The notes under the pieces are model-generated. The model saw nothing but the letters and a program-made list of their open reading frames with translations. It ran no database searches and was not told the origin of the DNA. Made by a program: the position numbers and the translations under genes. Positions 9,783 to 21,732 of a stretch of DNA of 64,000 bases are shown one piece after another; within the stretch, counting starts at the first letter, position 1, and every line of letters starts with the position of its first letter. The stretch is taken from the NCBI GenBank assembly GCA_037974665.1, contig CM075772.1:39894552-39958551 (forward strand). Reading direction: 5' to 3'. The stretch comes from Ehretia macrophylla. Taxonomy: Eukaryota; Streptophyta; Magnoliopsida; Boraginales; Ehretiaceae.

Positions 9783-12460
9783 TGTGATAACCCGAACCCG
9801 GCATGCATTTAATGACATTTAATTGCATTTAATTAAGTGTTATCTTAAATGTTAGCATTAAATTTTGTGTTTATTTTTAAACATCCATTTCTAGTATTAT
9901 TTCATATTTCTTTTAGAAGTAATTAAATAATACTTGAGTTAATTATTTTAACGGAATATCAACTACTTTCATATTTATGTTAATCGGTTTTATTTTTCTT
10001 GCACCTTAAAGCTCAGTTTTCAATAAAATGAATAATAGCTCCGAGCCAGAGTAAATTTTGAACTATGTTACTTTTCAAAAATTATATTTTTTAAATTCTT
10101 TGAGATTTAATTGTTATTCTTTTATTGTCGTAAAGTGCATAGCATATCGAGAGCGATAGTTAGGAAGTGATTTTTAGTCCTCAGCAAATAGTGAAAACTA
10201 AAGTTTAGTGTTTTAATTTTAGTAGTTTAATTGTTATTAACTGGAATTGGATTTGTGATAGTTGTTTTAGCTTTAAGAAGCATAAAATAAGCTTATTTGA
10301 CCAACTTAAGTTAGCTTTGACCAAGGCTTGACCAATTGACTAAGTGTCATCTTTTATTTAAAGCATGAAATAAGAGAACAAAGAAGCAAAAAATAAGGAA
10401 AAAAAAGAAGCCATGGCCGAAACCATGGAGGAAAAAGAAAAAAAAACATTTCAACTTCAAACTTCAATTTCTTCACGAGAGCTTGTGCGGGATGGTTTCC
10501 GAGGCTTCCAGCATGGTTTTCCTTGCGTCTAAGGTGAGGGTTTCATCGTTATTTGCGCATTTGAAAAATTTATGTCTAAACTTTAAAATTTGGAAATTAT
10601 GCGTAGATTGTTATTTTAACCGTTTTGTTGCTTAAAGAATGTTCCTTGTTGATTGTAGAACATATATTTATAGTTTTTTAGCATTTTCTGCTGTTGAATA
10701 TTGAAATTGCAATTTAAATTGATAAATGAATAGTAAATTATGAATAGTAAACTCCCGTTTCGATGAAGTTGCTCCGTTATGCGTTCTGTTGATGTGAAAA
10801 GATGCTAGATATGTTAGAATGCCTAAATGCATGGTTTGTTTGGGTTGCGTAATGGAAAAATAGAGAAAAATGCATTGGTGAAAGTTGGGGTCGTTTAGGT
10901 CGAGATTAGCGTTTCCTCGATTTGCGTGATGGCATTGTCTCGGGAGGCGATGGAAGCACTTTTGGTGTGGTTATGGCGTTGGTTGGGTGTTTGGTTAGGG
11001 TAGCGGTAGTTCAAATGAGCAAAGGGAGAAATCGGGGCTTTGCGGGAATTCTAGGGTAAAGTAGGGTTTCGGGGTCTTTAGATGTGCCTTATAATGACCT
11101 AGGAGGATTGGTGAAGTCGGTTTCCAAAACTCGTGGCTCGTTTGAAAGTAGTAGCATTTTGAAAGTTGGGGTCATTTTGTGATTTTGTGTGTTTTCATAG
11201 TATAATGCCTATATAATGTTTGTTATGCTTGTTAAAGTTGATTATGATTGAATTTGTATGTCAATTGTTGATAATGCTTGCTAGTGTTGTTCTTGTTACT
11301 TAATTGATTGTAATTGCTTATTGTGTGCTTATTGTATTGCATGTTGTACTGACTTGCACTTCAGTGCCTTGCTCGATTATCGTTAAATAGCTTGTATTGC
11401 ATTGCATAAGTGTCAGGCACGTGAGTGATGGGCCTCTCTGGGTAGCCTGGGGTTGCCAGCATTGGTTGCTCTAGCTCCGTGTCCTATTCCCTTTTCTCGC
11501 TTGGGTTGCCGCCCAGGGAGTTTAGGGTCATAGAATTGACAGAGTATGTCCGGAGTAATCTAAACGGAAGTTATAAGGTGGGTGAGCTGGCGCATCATCG
11601 TTAAAGTCATCGAAGTCATGATCGGTACATTTCTCGCTCGAGTGAACCATAGCCTTCAGAGTGTGGTATAGCTTTGAATGGTTGTGTTAATGCTTTTATT
11701 AATTGGTTATTGTATTGATTGTTTATATGGAATGCTTGCTTGTCAATTATATTGCTTAGCTGTACCTATTTGTATTGCACGAACTTCTTTCTCTCCACCT
11801 CGATATCTGTCTTGCCCTCACTGAGTATACGTGTTGTGTATACTCACTCCTCACCACCACATTTCAGGAAATGCTATGTTAGCTGGAAAGTTCGTGGATA
11901 TGTGAAAGATCATGCTTGAAGAGTTGTCTTGCGTGCCTATGTGGCTTGAGTTGTCGAAGTTGTAAAGATGTATGTTCATGTATTGTATGAATTTAATGTC
12001 AAAAGGAATGTAATTTAAGTTTTATTAGATTATTGAAGTGGTTTGATAAGTTAGCTAATGTATCTAGTTAGTATAGCTTAACTTCAAAGCATGTTTGTAA
12101 TGTCCAAAGGAAAAGAGATTGAATAGTATGATGGATTAACTTATGTAATGGGTTAGTGTAGTTTAATTGCCTAGCATGAATGTTCTTGTCTAAAATGAAA
12201 AGAGATAGGTTAGCTTTTAAATTGGAAATGTATATTTGGTTGTGTTCGCTTGTTGAGAACTGAGGCTCGGATGGCCTTGAGGGTTTGTATGTTTGGACAT
12301 GGTATTGGTCCACTTAAATGCTATTGCAGGTTTTTCATTTTACCTAGAAACAGGGGAGACTCCGTCCGTCTTTCCTTAAAATTTTGCCCGAGTTTGGAAT
12401 TGGGTTGTGATTAGATTGATTGATAGAACCTCCGGTCTCGAGAGGGATCGGGGTGTTACA
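9783..12460 (+). repeat. E1 3' LTR
   Basis: Direct copy of the 5' LTR, a few percent different by eye, followed by target duplication CAACG at 12461-12465. Confidence 0.9.
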
Positions 12461-12465
12461 CAACG

Positions 12466-14122
12466 AATGATTGAAGCTATGATCGTACCCGGATAGAGAT
12501 GATGGTCTTCCTCTGATGTCTCCAAGCCGGCCATAATAGAAGAGATAGGCGAAGCAGTCAATAGCAGTTTGTTCTCGCCTATCGTTAGATAGCAGGTTGC
12601 TTCCAAGCTCAAACCATTTGAAACAGAATTGCTACTTTTTTGTTGTTATTGATAGAGTGATATTCTCCGCCCCTGTCAAATAAAGTAGAGGGAGAGAACT
12701 AGAAGGGATAAGGAAAAAGAGCAAAGGATTTACAAGTCTAATGGGAGAAGAATGGCTAACACGTTGACTACATTCGATACTAGAAAAAATAATCAAAGCG
12801 GTCCAACCCCCGGGGCGGACCCCAACCGAAAGGCACTAGACGAACTAACGGCAAGCGCGATAAAGAAATTAGCTGGCCCTATGTGTAAAACCTTGCCACG
12901 GGAGAGTCTTTTGAACATGAGTATAAATAAAGTTTTTGGGCAAGACAAGAAAGAAACTCGCCCTTTGACATAAGAGTTGATTGTTAGCGATGACTTGGTG
13001 AAGGGAATCTATGAGCGATGGTTCTCGAACCAGGTTCCGACCGAATAGAGCGCAAAGCCAACGAGTTCAGTCAAACAAGGTAACGAGTGACAGGGCATGA
13101 TCAAGCTTGAAAGGAATGGACGGGCATAGACTTAATAGTGAACGCAGACCCCCTGCTTATAGATATGAGATCAATGACTAAAAAGACGGATGTCGAGAGA
13201 AACTATTAGACTTCTTTATTGCGTTGTGAAGAGAGATTGATGACAAAGATTTTTGACGCAATGTAGGCAATGGATGGAAAAGACAAATAAAGGAACAAGC
13301 CACCAAAAGAGCATACCTCAAGGAGCACCAATCTCTCACGGCAAAGATCTATCTGCACGAAGGCGACCTATGGATAGAAAGAAAGATGCAGGAAATGAAA
13401 ATGAAATATGAAATCCAAATATTCTTTGGGAGTTTGAGATAGGCAGATGGGGAGTACGCAGTCGAACAACCGCAGGGGCTTCCAGCAATGATAGCTGAAC
13501 TAACAAGATGGGCCGCCCAAAACCTGGAGCTGACATTCAAATCAAAAATCAACATCGGGTCCCGACTATCCGAAAAAGGCAGACTGAAGCGGAGGATCAC
13601 AAAATGCAACACAACAAGGGGCGAACCAAGAATTTGCGAAGGAAGAAGCTAATCAATTAGAATTGAGACAGGGAGGAGAGATGAAAGAAAGATTTTCGAG
13701 CCTGCAAGCAGCAAGCAACAACAGCTGAAAAGCCGTTATGCGCTAGCTTGTAGTTTAGGGGTATAGTAGGGGTGCCCCTTTCGAAAACTTTTCTATAATA
13801 TAAGGTAAGCTTTTCGGAACCCTAGTTTTGGAGTTTTCCCTAACTTATACCTTACTAATAAAAAGGGCCTTCCCTTTTTTAGCTGCACTACTCTGCTGCA
13901 TAAACAATGGATCCCCTGGGATTGATGAGCAACCTTCTATCTGGCCTTTGTACTAGTAGTAGAGTGGCTTGCTACTTTCAATCATAAAAAGAAGATTTAG
14001 CAAGGCAAAGGAGAAAGAAGTGGTCCCCCCTTCTCTAGTAACCCACCGCCACATATGTAGAAAAAGAGGGAGCAGAGAAGGAGGAACAACTATTTGACTT
14101 TGGCACATGAGATGGCGGGTTT
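12466..14122 (+). other. Mitochondrial-like spacer before trnC
   Basis: No gene recognised. A 73-codon frame at 12752-12973 begins MANTLTTFDTRKNNQ and is preceded by purine-rich sequence; it has no family signature I know and may be chance or an old mitochondrial unknown reading frame. Confidence 0.4.
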
Positions 14123-14193
14123 GGCTAGGTAACATAATGGAAATGTATCGGACTGCAAATCCAGGAATGACGGTTCGACCCCATCCTTGGCCT
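14123..14193 (+). tRNA. trnC-GCA: tRNA-Cys (GCA)
   Basis: 71-nt cloverleaf with acceptor strand GGCTAGG pairing to CCTTGGCC, anticodon loop CTGCAAA with anticodon GCA at 14155-14157, and T arm around GGTTCGACCCC. It matches the plant mitochondrial tRNA-Cys. It lies upstream of trnN and trnY, as in many angiosperm mitochondrial genomes. No CCA is encoded, as expected. If the region is nuclear the gene is probably silent. Confidence 0.85.
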
Positions 14194-16025
14194 CGAGGAG
14201 TAGTGAGCAGCACGAAACTTTAATCAATCAAATGACATAGTATTAGGGTAAGAGGGCTTTCCTTTGTTAGAAATCCACATACAACATTCTGGAACTTCCA
14301 AACCAAAGAAGTGCAAGATGAGAATGATCTTTTTACGTTACGCTTCAATTGAATGAATTCGGTACGGGTAGAATACGCCCTATGGTCTATCGAGGGTCCT
14401 GTGCCACTTGAACTCAAATCTATCTGACCCTCAATCCTTCTTTGTCCAGCCAGCTCATAACCAAATTTTAGACCAATCTCAGGTCTAACACAACCGAATT
14501 GGTTGAGGAAAATGAAACCCCAGTGACCAAGCACTCCTACCCCCAAAAGCGGAGACTGAAGAACCGCAGGTTGTCAAGGACACATCTGAAGAGGAGGTGG
14601 GTGCCCTCTATGTTTGCCATCCTACCCACTAATGGACTATGAGGGGGCAAGCGAACGGGAATCGATTGAAAACCCAAACCGCTTGACTGACCCCTAAATA
14701 GTCCATTCATTAGTGTTGGGGATGGATGGAACCAATCAGAAGTGCAAGTCACCCAAGCGAAGTTGGGAAACTGACCGCAACACAATGACTAGGACTCATG
14801 TCGGAGGATTTTTTAGTGTGAGCTACCACTCATGCAGTGGCAAGGACCCGTAACTCTCGAAGGGGCCACCAACCGCCCGAATCACTGTAGCAAACCTTCC
14901 CTTTACTCAATGGATAACACTTATTCTCTTTCAATCAACAAAATAAGAAATACGGGAGAAAGAAAAGAAAGAGGTCTTTATTGAAGAGGCTTTGCACCTG
15001 AAATAGGACTAAAATCCAAAAGAATGGGTCTAGGCTTTCGTAAAGATGAAGATGCAAAGGGTAAAGAGACAGTCTTTTGAACAGCCAAGTTGACATAAAG
15101 ATTCTAGCTCATGCCCACTTAAAGCAAATGGAGATTCTCGGACGAGGAAAAGCGTGAATGATAAGACCGGCCTAACCTAAAGTGAAGGCTATTCCCTTTC
15201 TTGACGGCGAATCTTGATTGACTGACACTAGGAACCGATTCGAAAAAAGAAGAAGGATGACATGAGATAGGCGGGCAATAGCGAATTACTTGACTCGTTG
15301 GACAGAGGGTATGAAATAGAACTCAAGCACGAAATCAACGTTGAGTCAACAATCATTGAGAAGGGTACTACCAAGTGAGATCGAGACTAGCCCCTTGTAT
15401 AAGTATAGGGTTCCAAACCTGCCCTTCTTTAAATATCCTATTATGGGCTTCAAAGCTTGACTAACAAGCGAGAAAGTTGAGTTTGAGAAAGAAAGAATTT
15501 TGAAGATGCTCAACCAATGGGAGAGGTTTGACCTAGTTGCAATAAAAAAAAGAGCGCTAACGAGCAAAAAATGGCCCCTTACTATAGATAGGGCGTTATC
15601 GCTTTACTAATAACATATATAGGGCTTACCTTTTTCAGCTTGATCAGAATCGATTCTATGATTGAATAGCAGAAATGCTACTCAGTAGTCAAAACTTGGA
15701 GAGACAGACAGAGAGGGGACTCTTTCCTGCTAACTCCTAGGATGAGAAGTAGGTCCCTTTTGGCAAGAAGAGTTCCAGCCTTTGTTGCCCCTCGGTAGAG
15801 TGATTCTACTTAGCAAACAGGCAGGACGTGGAGATCAATTAATCAATATAAATCTCGAGAGTGGATGGTTGATCGCCGCCTCCTTTTCTTGGAGGCTCTC
15901 CGGCCGGGGAGGCGCTTGCTATCGTTACCCTTTCTCCCGATGTATGTGAAAAAGAGTGAAGAACTCATTTTTTTCGGTCATAGGTTGGTCCAAAGAACGA
16001 GAGTCGGCTTCCTTAAGTCCGTTGT
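14194..16025 (+). other. Mitochondrial-like spacer between trnC and trnN
   Basis: Purine-rich, typical plant mitochondrial spacer. Short frames on the minus strand (14220-14785, 15346-15567) show no recognisable domain. Confidence 0.4.
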
Positions 16026-16097
16026 TCCTCAGTAGCTCAATGGTAGAGCGGTCGGCTGTTAACTGGTTGGTCGTAGGTTCAAATCTTACTTGGGAAG
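16026..16097 (+). tRNA. trnN-GUU: tRNA-Asn (GUU), plastid-derived type
   Basis: 72-nt sequence starting TCCTCAGTAGCTCAATGG, with anticodon GTT at 16058-16060 in loop CTGTTAA and T arm GTAGGTTCAAATCTTAC. It matches the plastid-type tRNA-Asn that angiosperm mitochondria carry. The 3' acceptor strand reads CTTGGGAAG, where plastid copies have a further G in place of the first A after GGG; this leaves one mispair and is a G-to-A change. T-loop AAATC instead of GAATC is also a G-to-A change. Probably decayed. Confidence 0.85.
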
Positions 16098-16924
16098 AAT
16101 TTTGAGTTATCACTTTTCTGACCTAGCGACCCCTGTCCTTCTCCTTAGTTTCTAAACTAGCAGAATCGTGGGACATCAAAACTGGGAAGTTGATTGTTGG
16201 TTTTTATTCCTCACTCTCGTATAGGTGAACTTGGTTTGTTCAATTCATAGGGATAAGAAGGATCCACTGGGAAGACTGGACTAGTATCTTCATTAGCTGG
16301 AAGCAATTAGTCTCCACTAGCCTCATTTGAAGAACGAACAAGAAAAGGGTTACTGTTTAGGTAGGCTAGATGGATGTGGCCTAATGGCTAAAGCTCTGCC
16401 AGCTTCTTGTAGACTGAACTCTCTTCTCTTTAGGCTCTGAGTTGTTTTTGGGTGGGATGGTCAAATTTTTCTTCGCCAGTAGTGGCAACGAAGTTCTTGG
16501 TAATTACCAAGGGGGAAGAAAGATCTTCAATCATTTCATTCATTCAGTGCCTGTGGTGAGGCGCGACCTACAACAAACAAAGGGGGAAAGCTTGTTTTGC
16601 TTGCTGTAGCCCTATTTTAGTAGATTAGGCTTGGTAAGCGTAAGCTATTTTATTCAAGTAGGCTCGCAGCTTCGCCAAATGCGACAAAGGGGAGTTGGTG
16701 AAGGCCAACGACTACATGAGGGAGAAGTTATCGTAGAAGCTTTACCCCTTGCTTTACAGAGATTGTTATGAACTGACCAAATGACTAGATTCTCCCGGAG
16801 TGCTAGCTAACCTAATAGTCTTAGTTCCCTTCATTAAATCAATCAAAAAGCTTTTTGATTGATTCAGGGCGCCGCCCTTTTTCTTAGAATTCGAACCTAT
16901 TGAGGGGGCCCTCGGCCCGGGAAA
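16098..16924 (+). other. Spacer between trnN and trnY
   Basis: No gene recognised. It contains a perfect palindrome close to trnY, listed separately. Confidence 0.4.
16837..16864. repeat. Perfect 28-bp palindrome upstream of trnY
   Basis: Arms AATCAATCAAAAAG and CTTTTTGATTGATT are exact reverse complements with no loop, 60 bp before trnY. Stem-loops of this kind can mark RNA 3' ends or processing sites in plant mitochondria, but that role is inference. Its perfection in an otherwise decaying region is notable. Confidence 0.7.
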
Positions 16925-17007
16925 GGGAGAGTGGTCGAGTGGTTAAAAGCGACAGACTGTAAATCTGTTGAAATTTTTCTACGTAGGTTCGAATCTTGCC
17001 TCTCTTA
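16925..17007 (+). tRNA. trnY-GUA: tRNA-Tyr (GUA), mitochondrial type
   Basis: 83-nt class II tRNA with a long variable arm: acceptor GGGAGAG pairs with CTCTCTT (two G-U pairs where native copies have G-C), anticodon GTA at 16959-16961 in loop CTGTAAA, and T arm GTAGGTTCGAATCTTGC. It matches native plant mitochondrial tRNA-Tyr. It lies directly before the 3' half of nad2 intron 2, the order known from many angiosperms. The changed acceptor end is again a C-to-T pattern. Confidence 0.9.
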
Positions 17008-17516
17008 CTTGTTTGTTGTAAACTTCAGATAAGAGAAAATAGGCATTCGTCAGCGTAGGAAGGCCAACCGAGCGAAGCTCTTTCTTTTTTTGGCCGTGAC
17101 ATGAAGTAAAATTGTATTGTATGTTAGTTAGAGAGGTTGGCGTACTACTACGATCTATAGATTCCCCATCTATATCCAATCCCAACGAGAATAGAAGCGA
17201 GTTGCTTCCGGCTTGTCTTGTAGTCGTAGTCTTTTAGCTTTTGTAGTCGTCAACCTTCCTATACGCATGCGTCCGCCATAATGCCTCCTTGTTCGGGACG
17301 AAGCCAAGCCGATGCATACGATAGGCGAAGGAAAGACCCCCATTTCATAGCGCCTGGGGAACGTAAGTATGATCGAGGATTGGAGAGGAGTGGTAGAAGA
17401 AAATGCTCGGGATAGATTTAGGAGTCTTTGTGCGAGCCGTATGCGGTGAGAGTCGCACGTACGGTAACGAGGGGGGTTCGCGTCTATACGTGTAGTGTGG
17501 TCCTTGGGCTTACCCA
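17008..17516 (+). other. nad2: 3' half of trans-spliced nad2 intron 2
   Basis: In angiosperms nad2 exons 1-2 and 3-5 are on separate transcripts joined by a split group II intron. This segment lies between trnY and exon 3 and contains that intron's domain V (17434-17467). No protein gene seen. Confidence 0.75.
17434..17467 (+). other. nad2: Domain V of nad2 intron 2
   Basis: GAGCCGTATGCGGTGAGAG and GTCGCACGTACGGTAA form the catalytic group II hairpin. The closing bases TAA replace the expected TTC, which costs the terminal pair. Confidence 0.85.
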
Positions 17517-17683
17517 CCTTATTTGTTCCATGATCTATGGGTCTACTGGAGCTACCCACTTCGATCAATTAGCCAAGAATTTGATCGGATATAAAATCAC
17601 TAGTGCTCGATCTAGTGGTATTTTTATGGGGATTCTATTTATCGCTGTAGGATTCCTATTCAAGATCACTGCAGTTCCTTTTC
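17517..17683 (+). pseudogene. nad2: nad2 exon 3
   Basis: Reads CSMIYGSTGATHFDQLAK, then SARSSGIFMGILFIAVGF and LFKITAVPF, a membrane segment of complex I subunit ND2. Usual exon size is about 161 bp. The start of the exon reads CTTATTTGTTCC where working genes have extra bases coding Gly-Cys, so a small loss shifts the 5' part; start is approximate. Residues NLIGYKITS replace a sequence normally ILTGYEITG, mostly by G-to-A changes. The exon ends at the Phe before the conserved HMWAPDIYEG of exon 4, which is not found downstream. Confidence 0.85.
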
Positions 17684-19867
17684 GGGCAGCTGTAGGACGG
17701 ATGGCCGCCTATAGGTGGTAGGGCAGGGTGGGTGGTACCACTCAAATTGCGGCCAATCTTCCTAGCCTTAGCGGGCTGGGCTTAGAGCACGTGAAACTCA
17801 TCACTACCTCGTAAGGGCGTTGAGACCATAGCATGTTACACGAAAGCGCCTCTTTCTCTGTAGTATTGTCATATAGCTACCCACCTAGAATAGCCATTCT
17901 CTCTATAGTGTTGTCACACAAGATAAGCACGCCGCCCGTTTGCTGGCCAGGTGAATCGAAGTTCTCTTTTGGTCAACTGTCTACCCAGTCAAGTACAAAA
18001 AACACTGTAGAATCATGCAATGCACACTGCTGGTGTGCTTCCTACTCACAAGGAAAGAAAGAAGAGCAACAAGGTTAAGTTCAGATTTGACTGTTTGCAG
18101 CATGGGAACAGATTACCCAAAAAATCCCTGGGAACAATGAAAAAAAAAGATATATCGGTAATGAAAACTATAGGGGACTGTATTGGTGAGATCCAACGGT
18201 GAATAGCTGCCCAAAAGAAAAACCGCCTAGAAGTCCTAGGACCTTTAAATCTGTACTCTACTCCCGAACCAGCAGCCTTCGCGCCAAGCAACACCGCCCA
18301 TGTCCCTTTCCTTTCTCTATTCCGTCTCTTTCTTTGCTTTGTTCCAATAGAGTCTAAGGCAAAGTGGTTCGTATGCCTACTTTACCTACTTGACGCTTTG
18401 GTTACTGGCAAATGCTTCCAAAGGCGACCCTCTCGAGTTTCCGGCTATTTTCGTCATTGAAGTAGCCTTTCATCGCCCTACCAAATGAAAGAAGTCACTA
18501 TCAAAGAACTCGTCATATTGAAGTACCAAAGGTGCGCTCAACCCGGTGACTAAGAAATGGGTTTGCCCTTGAATTGAAGTGATGAGGTCGCAAAGAAGAA
18601 AGTAGGGCTCCTATTGACTAAAGGTTGGTTCTTCACTTTCCTTTAGAATGAAAGTAGCTATGAAGCCCCTACTACTTACTTTGTTTGATTCAAAAGGCGA
18701 ACATCCCCCCCAACTAGTCGTATGGGGTGGGGTGCCTGTGATAAGCTGCCTTGGATATGAGGAATTCCTAAAAAAAAGGCAAAGCCCAGTATTTGACGAA
18801 GATCTTTCTATCAATAGATAGGAATGAGTGCTCGATATAGGGGATAGGATCCATCTGCTCTTTATCTCTCAATTGTTTTAGAGAAGGCAGATATAACAAT
18901 AGAAAAAAGAATTGGGAGATAATAAAGGATAGATAGACATCTAAAGGGATGTCTATTCTACTCCTCTTTTTTTTAAAGAAATTTATATATCCTTTATCTA
19001 TCTCTTGCCTATCTATCATTGATTCTATCTATCAAGTCAAATTCATTTTTGGGTTCCTCAAAGCCCCTAGAATCCTTTCTGCCAACGAAATGAATGCGGA
19101 GCCCATTTCAAATGCTTCTCCGATCCGGAAGTTCTCGCGAAGAGAATAAGATGCTGCTCCACTCCCTCTGTCTTTTCCCGCTTTGCTAATCTTCCCCGCT
19201 AACGTAGGTCGGGCGATGAGCACGGGAGGAAAAAAGCTAAGAGAAGATACTCTTATCTTAAGTCTTTTTTTTTTTTCAGTCCAACACAGGAAAGCGCCCT
19301 CTTTTTGTCATCCCTACAGCTTTCCATATTTTGTATTGAACGCATGGCGTAGCTAGGACCCTTCAAATCATGTTTGAGTCTATGTTCAAACCCAACCCCT
19401 AATTGATTTGACTAAGGCTAGAAAGAATGTCTGCCAAGTTCAGAGAAGGGAATGCTTCCCCCAACCATTAATAGAAAGGCTCGACGAAGGGAGGGAGATA
19501 CGGTAGGGGAAGGAAATGGCTTTCAGAGATCGAGACCATATTTTCTTTATTTTTCATCAAAAATGAAAAAATCTGAGGATGGCCTACAATGCATCTTATC
19601 TGAAGGGAACACGCTTTTTTGACCATTGTGGTATGATTGTCGGGCCCTCTCCTCGTTCTGCCCGCTGGCCTATTAGGATAGCAGCCTTCTGGCTTTGCCT
19701 TCCCTTTATAATAATTCTGGCTCAGCCCGGGAAAGCACTGGCAACAACAGAAAGGAAGGGGTCCATGTAGCTGTTGCGCCTGCCCCCTTCTTAGTAAATG
19801 GGGCACAAAAGGTTTGGCATCTACTACAAAAGAGATAATCCACTTCAGATAACCATGCCTCTGCTAG
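17684..19867 (+). other. nad2: nad2 intron 3 start and mitochondrial-like sequence
   Basis: Begins GGGCAGCTGTAGG right after exon 3, probably the 5' end of intron 3. Exon 4 (about 570 bp, conserved start MWAPDIYEGSPTP) was sought in all forward frames and not seen. A 9-bp stem hairpin ATAGACATC / GATGTCTAT is at 18933-18956. Short frames (17833-18078, 19579-19770) have no recognisable family. Confidence 0.55.
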
Positions 19868-21732
19868 GCAGTATTTACTATACTCCTTGGAAATGATCCT
19901 TTGAGCAGTAAACACGCAATAAAACATCAATAACAATATAAACACATAACTATAATGACCAATCAATAAAGGATACTTTAGTTGGTGTAGCTCCAAACGC
20001 CATCATGATCTCAACCATTCTTCTTGTAACTCCCCATTACTCACGCACCCGAGGTATCTCACTAGCCTCGCCCTCCATGACACCTCCGTCATGCAAGCTG
20101 GAGGTAGTCTCTGGTAGTCATGCCGTTATCAACCCTACAGCCCGATGCTGCCCGAGAGGTGGCACATATATACCAAGACTCAGCAATAATAATAAACATC
20201 ATTCATAGGAGCACAATCTAGACGAATTGCCTAGCTCTCAGTTCATTAATCATCAATCAATAATCATCAATTACCATCAATATAACATTAAGTAATCAAT
20301 TAAACAACAAACAACTAAGTTAGATGACAAAGTAGACCATCCAACTTAACATGGATTAAACACGTAATCTAACCCTAGTCTAACCATCAACAACTCACAA
20401 TTCAATCACTCAAATACCACCCAATCAACTAAGGCTCAATTCAACAATTTAAAGAAAGACAACCTAAACTCCAAATAATCATATCTTACATTCTACTAAT
20501 CCAAACAACTCCAAATCAGTTTCTAACACTCACCCATTCAATCAACTACATTAGCCCTCTCGGAAACCAGCCAAGACACATCATAATCAAGCCCAACAAC
20601 CCTAAAACCTCAATGCACCTAGGCTGAAATTTCTGGATTTTCACCCAAACATCGCAATCAAAAATTCGGCATTATAACGGTGTTACTACGTAATTAACAA
20701 ACTTTTAGAAATCGACAGCAATTGATTCCAACTACAACAACTCAAGATATTCATCAAATGGCCAATTTATCAACTTTAAATACCCAAAAATAAATAATTT
20801 CACTACAATGGTTCAAATCTCGTAGTAATACACATAAATGATCCCTAACATGCACTGAGCAATAATATAACTTCAAATTAACATTCTAATGGTTCAATAA
20901 TCAATTATATGCAAAAACATAAAAAACGACTTTTGAGATCTAGAATTTTTCTCTCACCTTTGATGTGTTTTGAAGCTACAAAGATGCTCAATGGATGCTC
21001 AAGATGTGGAATCAAGCCTTGGTTGATGGAAATTGGCCTTGAATTGCAACTTTTAATGAAAATTTACTTTGAAAAAATGTTAAAAATGCTCTCAAGAAAA
21101 GCTATGGAGTTTCGGCCACCTTGTGTGTGCTTTGAGTGTGTTTTGTGTTGTTTTAGTAGGTGATTATGATATATTATGCATATAAAGGCTTGGTCAAATA
21201 AAATAAAAGAAAGTCAAAGTTAATTTTTAGTCTTTTAATTCTATTTTAGTCTTTTAATTCATTTCTTGTGTATTTCTTGCTCAACTATTAAATTAACACT
21301 TAAACTAATTCTAGACAATATATTTTAGGTGACAAAGAGTGTTACTTTAAAACAGTTTCACCCGAGTCGGCTTAAAACTCGTTTTTCTTGCAAAAGGAAG
21401 TGTAAAAATCTTTAAAATTCTAAAACCGATTCCAAATCCGTTTTAATCTAATACGGGTCTATTAATACCCGAGGACTAGGTTTTAAAACGTTTAAAACGC
21501 CACTATAAAAATTTTAGCGGATAGGTATTCAAAAATACTATTTACCAAAATCGATGATAAAATTTCTGATTCTGTTTTTGATGAAAATTTCATGAATATA
21601 CACTTAGCATGTATTAGGAGTATTAATCACATATTTAGCACATTTTAAGTTATATAGCACATAAACAGGTTAATTCACGCAAAATGAGGTAAAACACGCA
21701 AATCGAGATAAAGTAAAATATGGGGTCTCACA
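19868..21732 (-). repeat. Incomplete LTR relic of the E3 type
   Basis: On the plus strand it ends ATGGGGTCTCACA exactly like both E3 LTRs and follows the E3 3' LTR closely from AGTATTTACTATACTCC onward. The other LTR end is not present and no target duplication can be assigned. No coding sequence. It is an old fossil LTR, more divergent from E3 LTRs than these are from each other in places. Confidence 0.8.

Larger units (their letters stand above)
5271..12460 (+). mobile_element. E1: long-LTR non-autonomous retrotransposon (LARD-like)
   Basis: Two LTRs of about 2.7 kb (5271-7961 and 9783-12460) flank a 1.8-kb interior without gag or pol. Target duplication CAACG lies at 5266-5270 and 12461-12465. 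LTRs start TGTGATAACC and end GGGGTGTTACA. A primer-binding site follows the 5' LTR and a polypurine tract precedes the 3' LTR. In the first 300 bp the two LTRs differ at about 11 positions, mostly transitions, so the insertion is not recent. The arrangement fits large retrotransposon derivatives that use proteins from a Ty3/Gypsy partner. E4 is a younger relative in the opposite orientation. Confidence 0.9.

Noticed and set aside
12752-12973. 73-codon frame beginning MANTLTTFDTRKN
   Set aside because: No domain or homolog known to me; too short to call a gene in decayed DNA.
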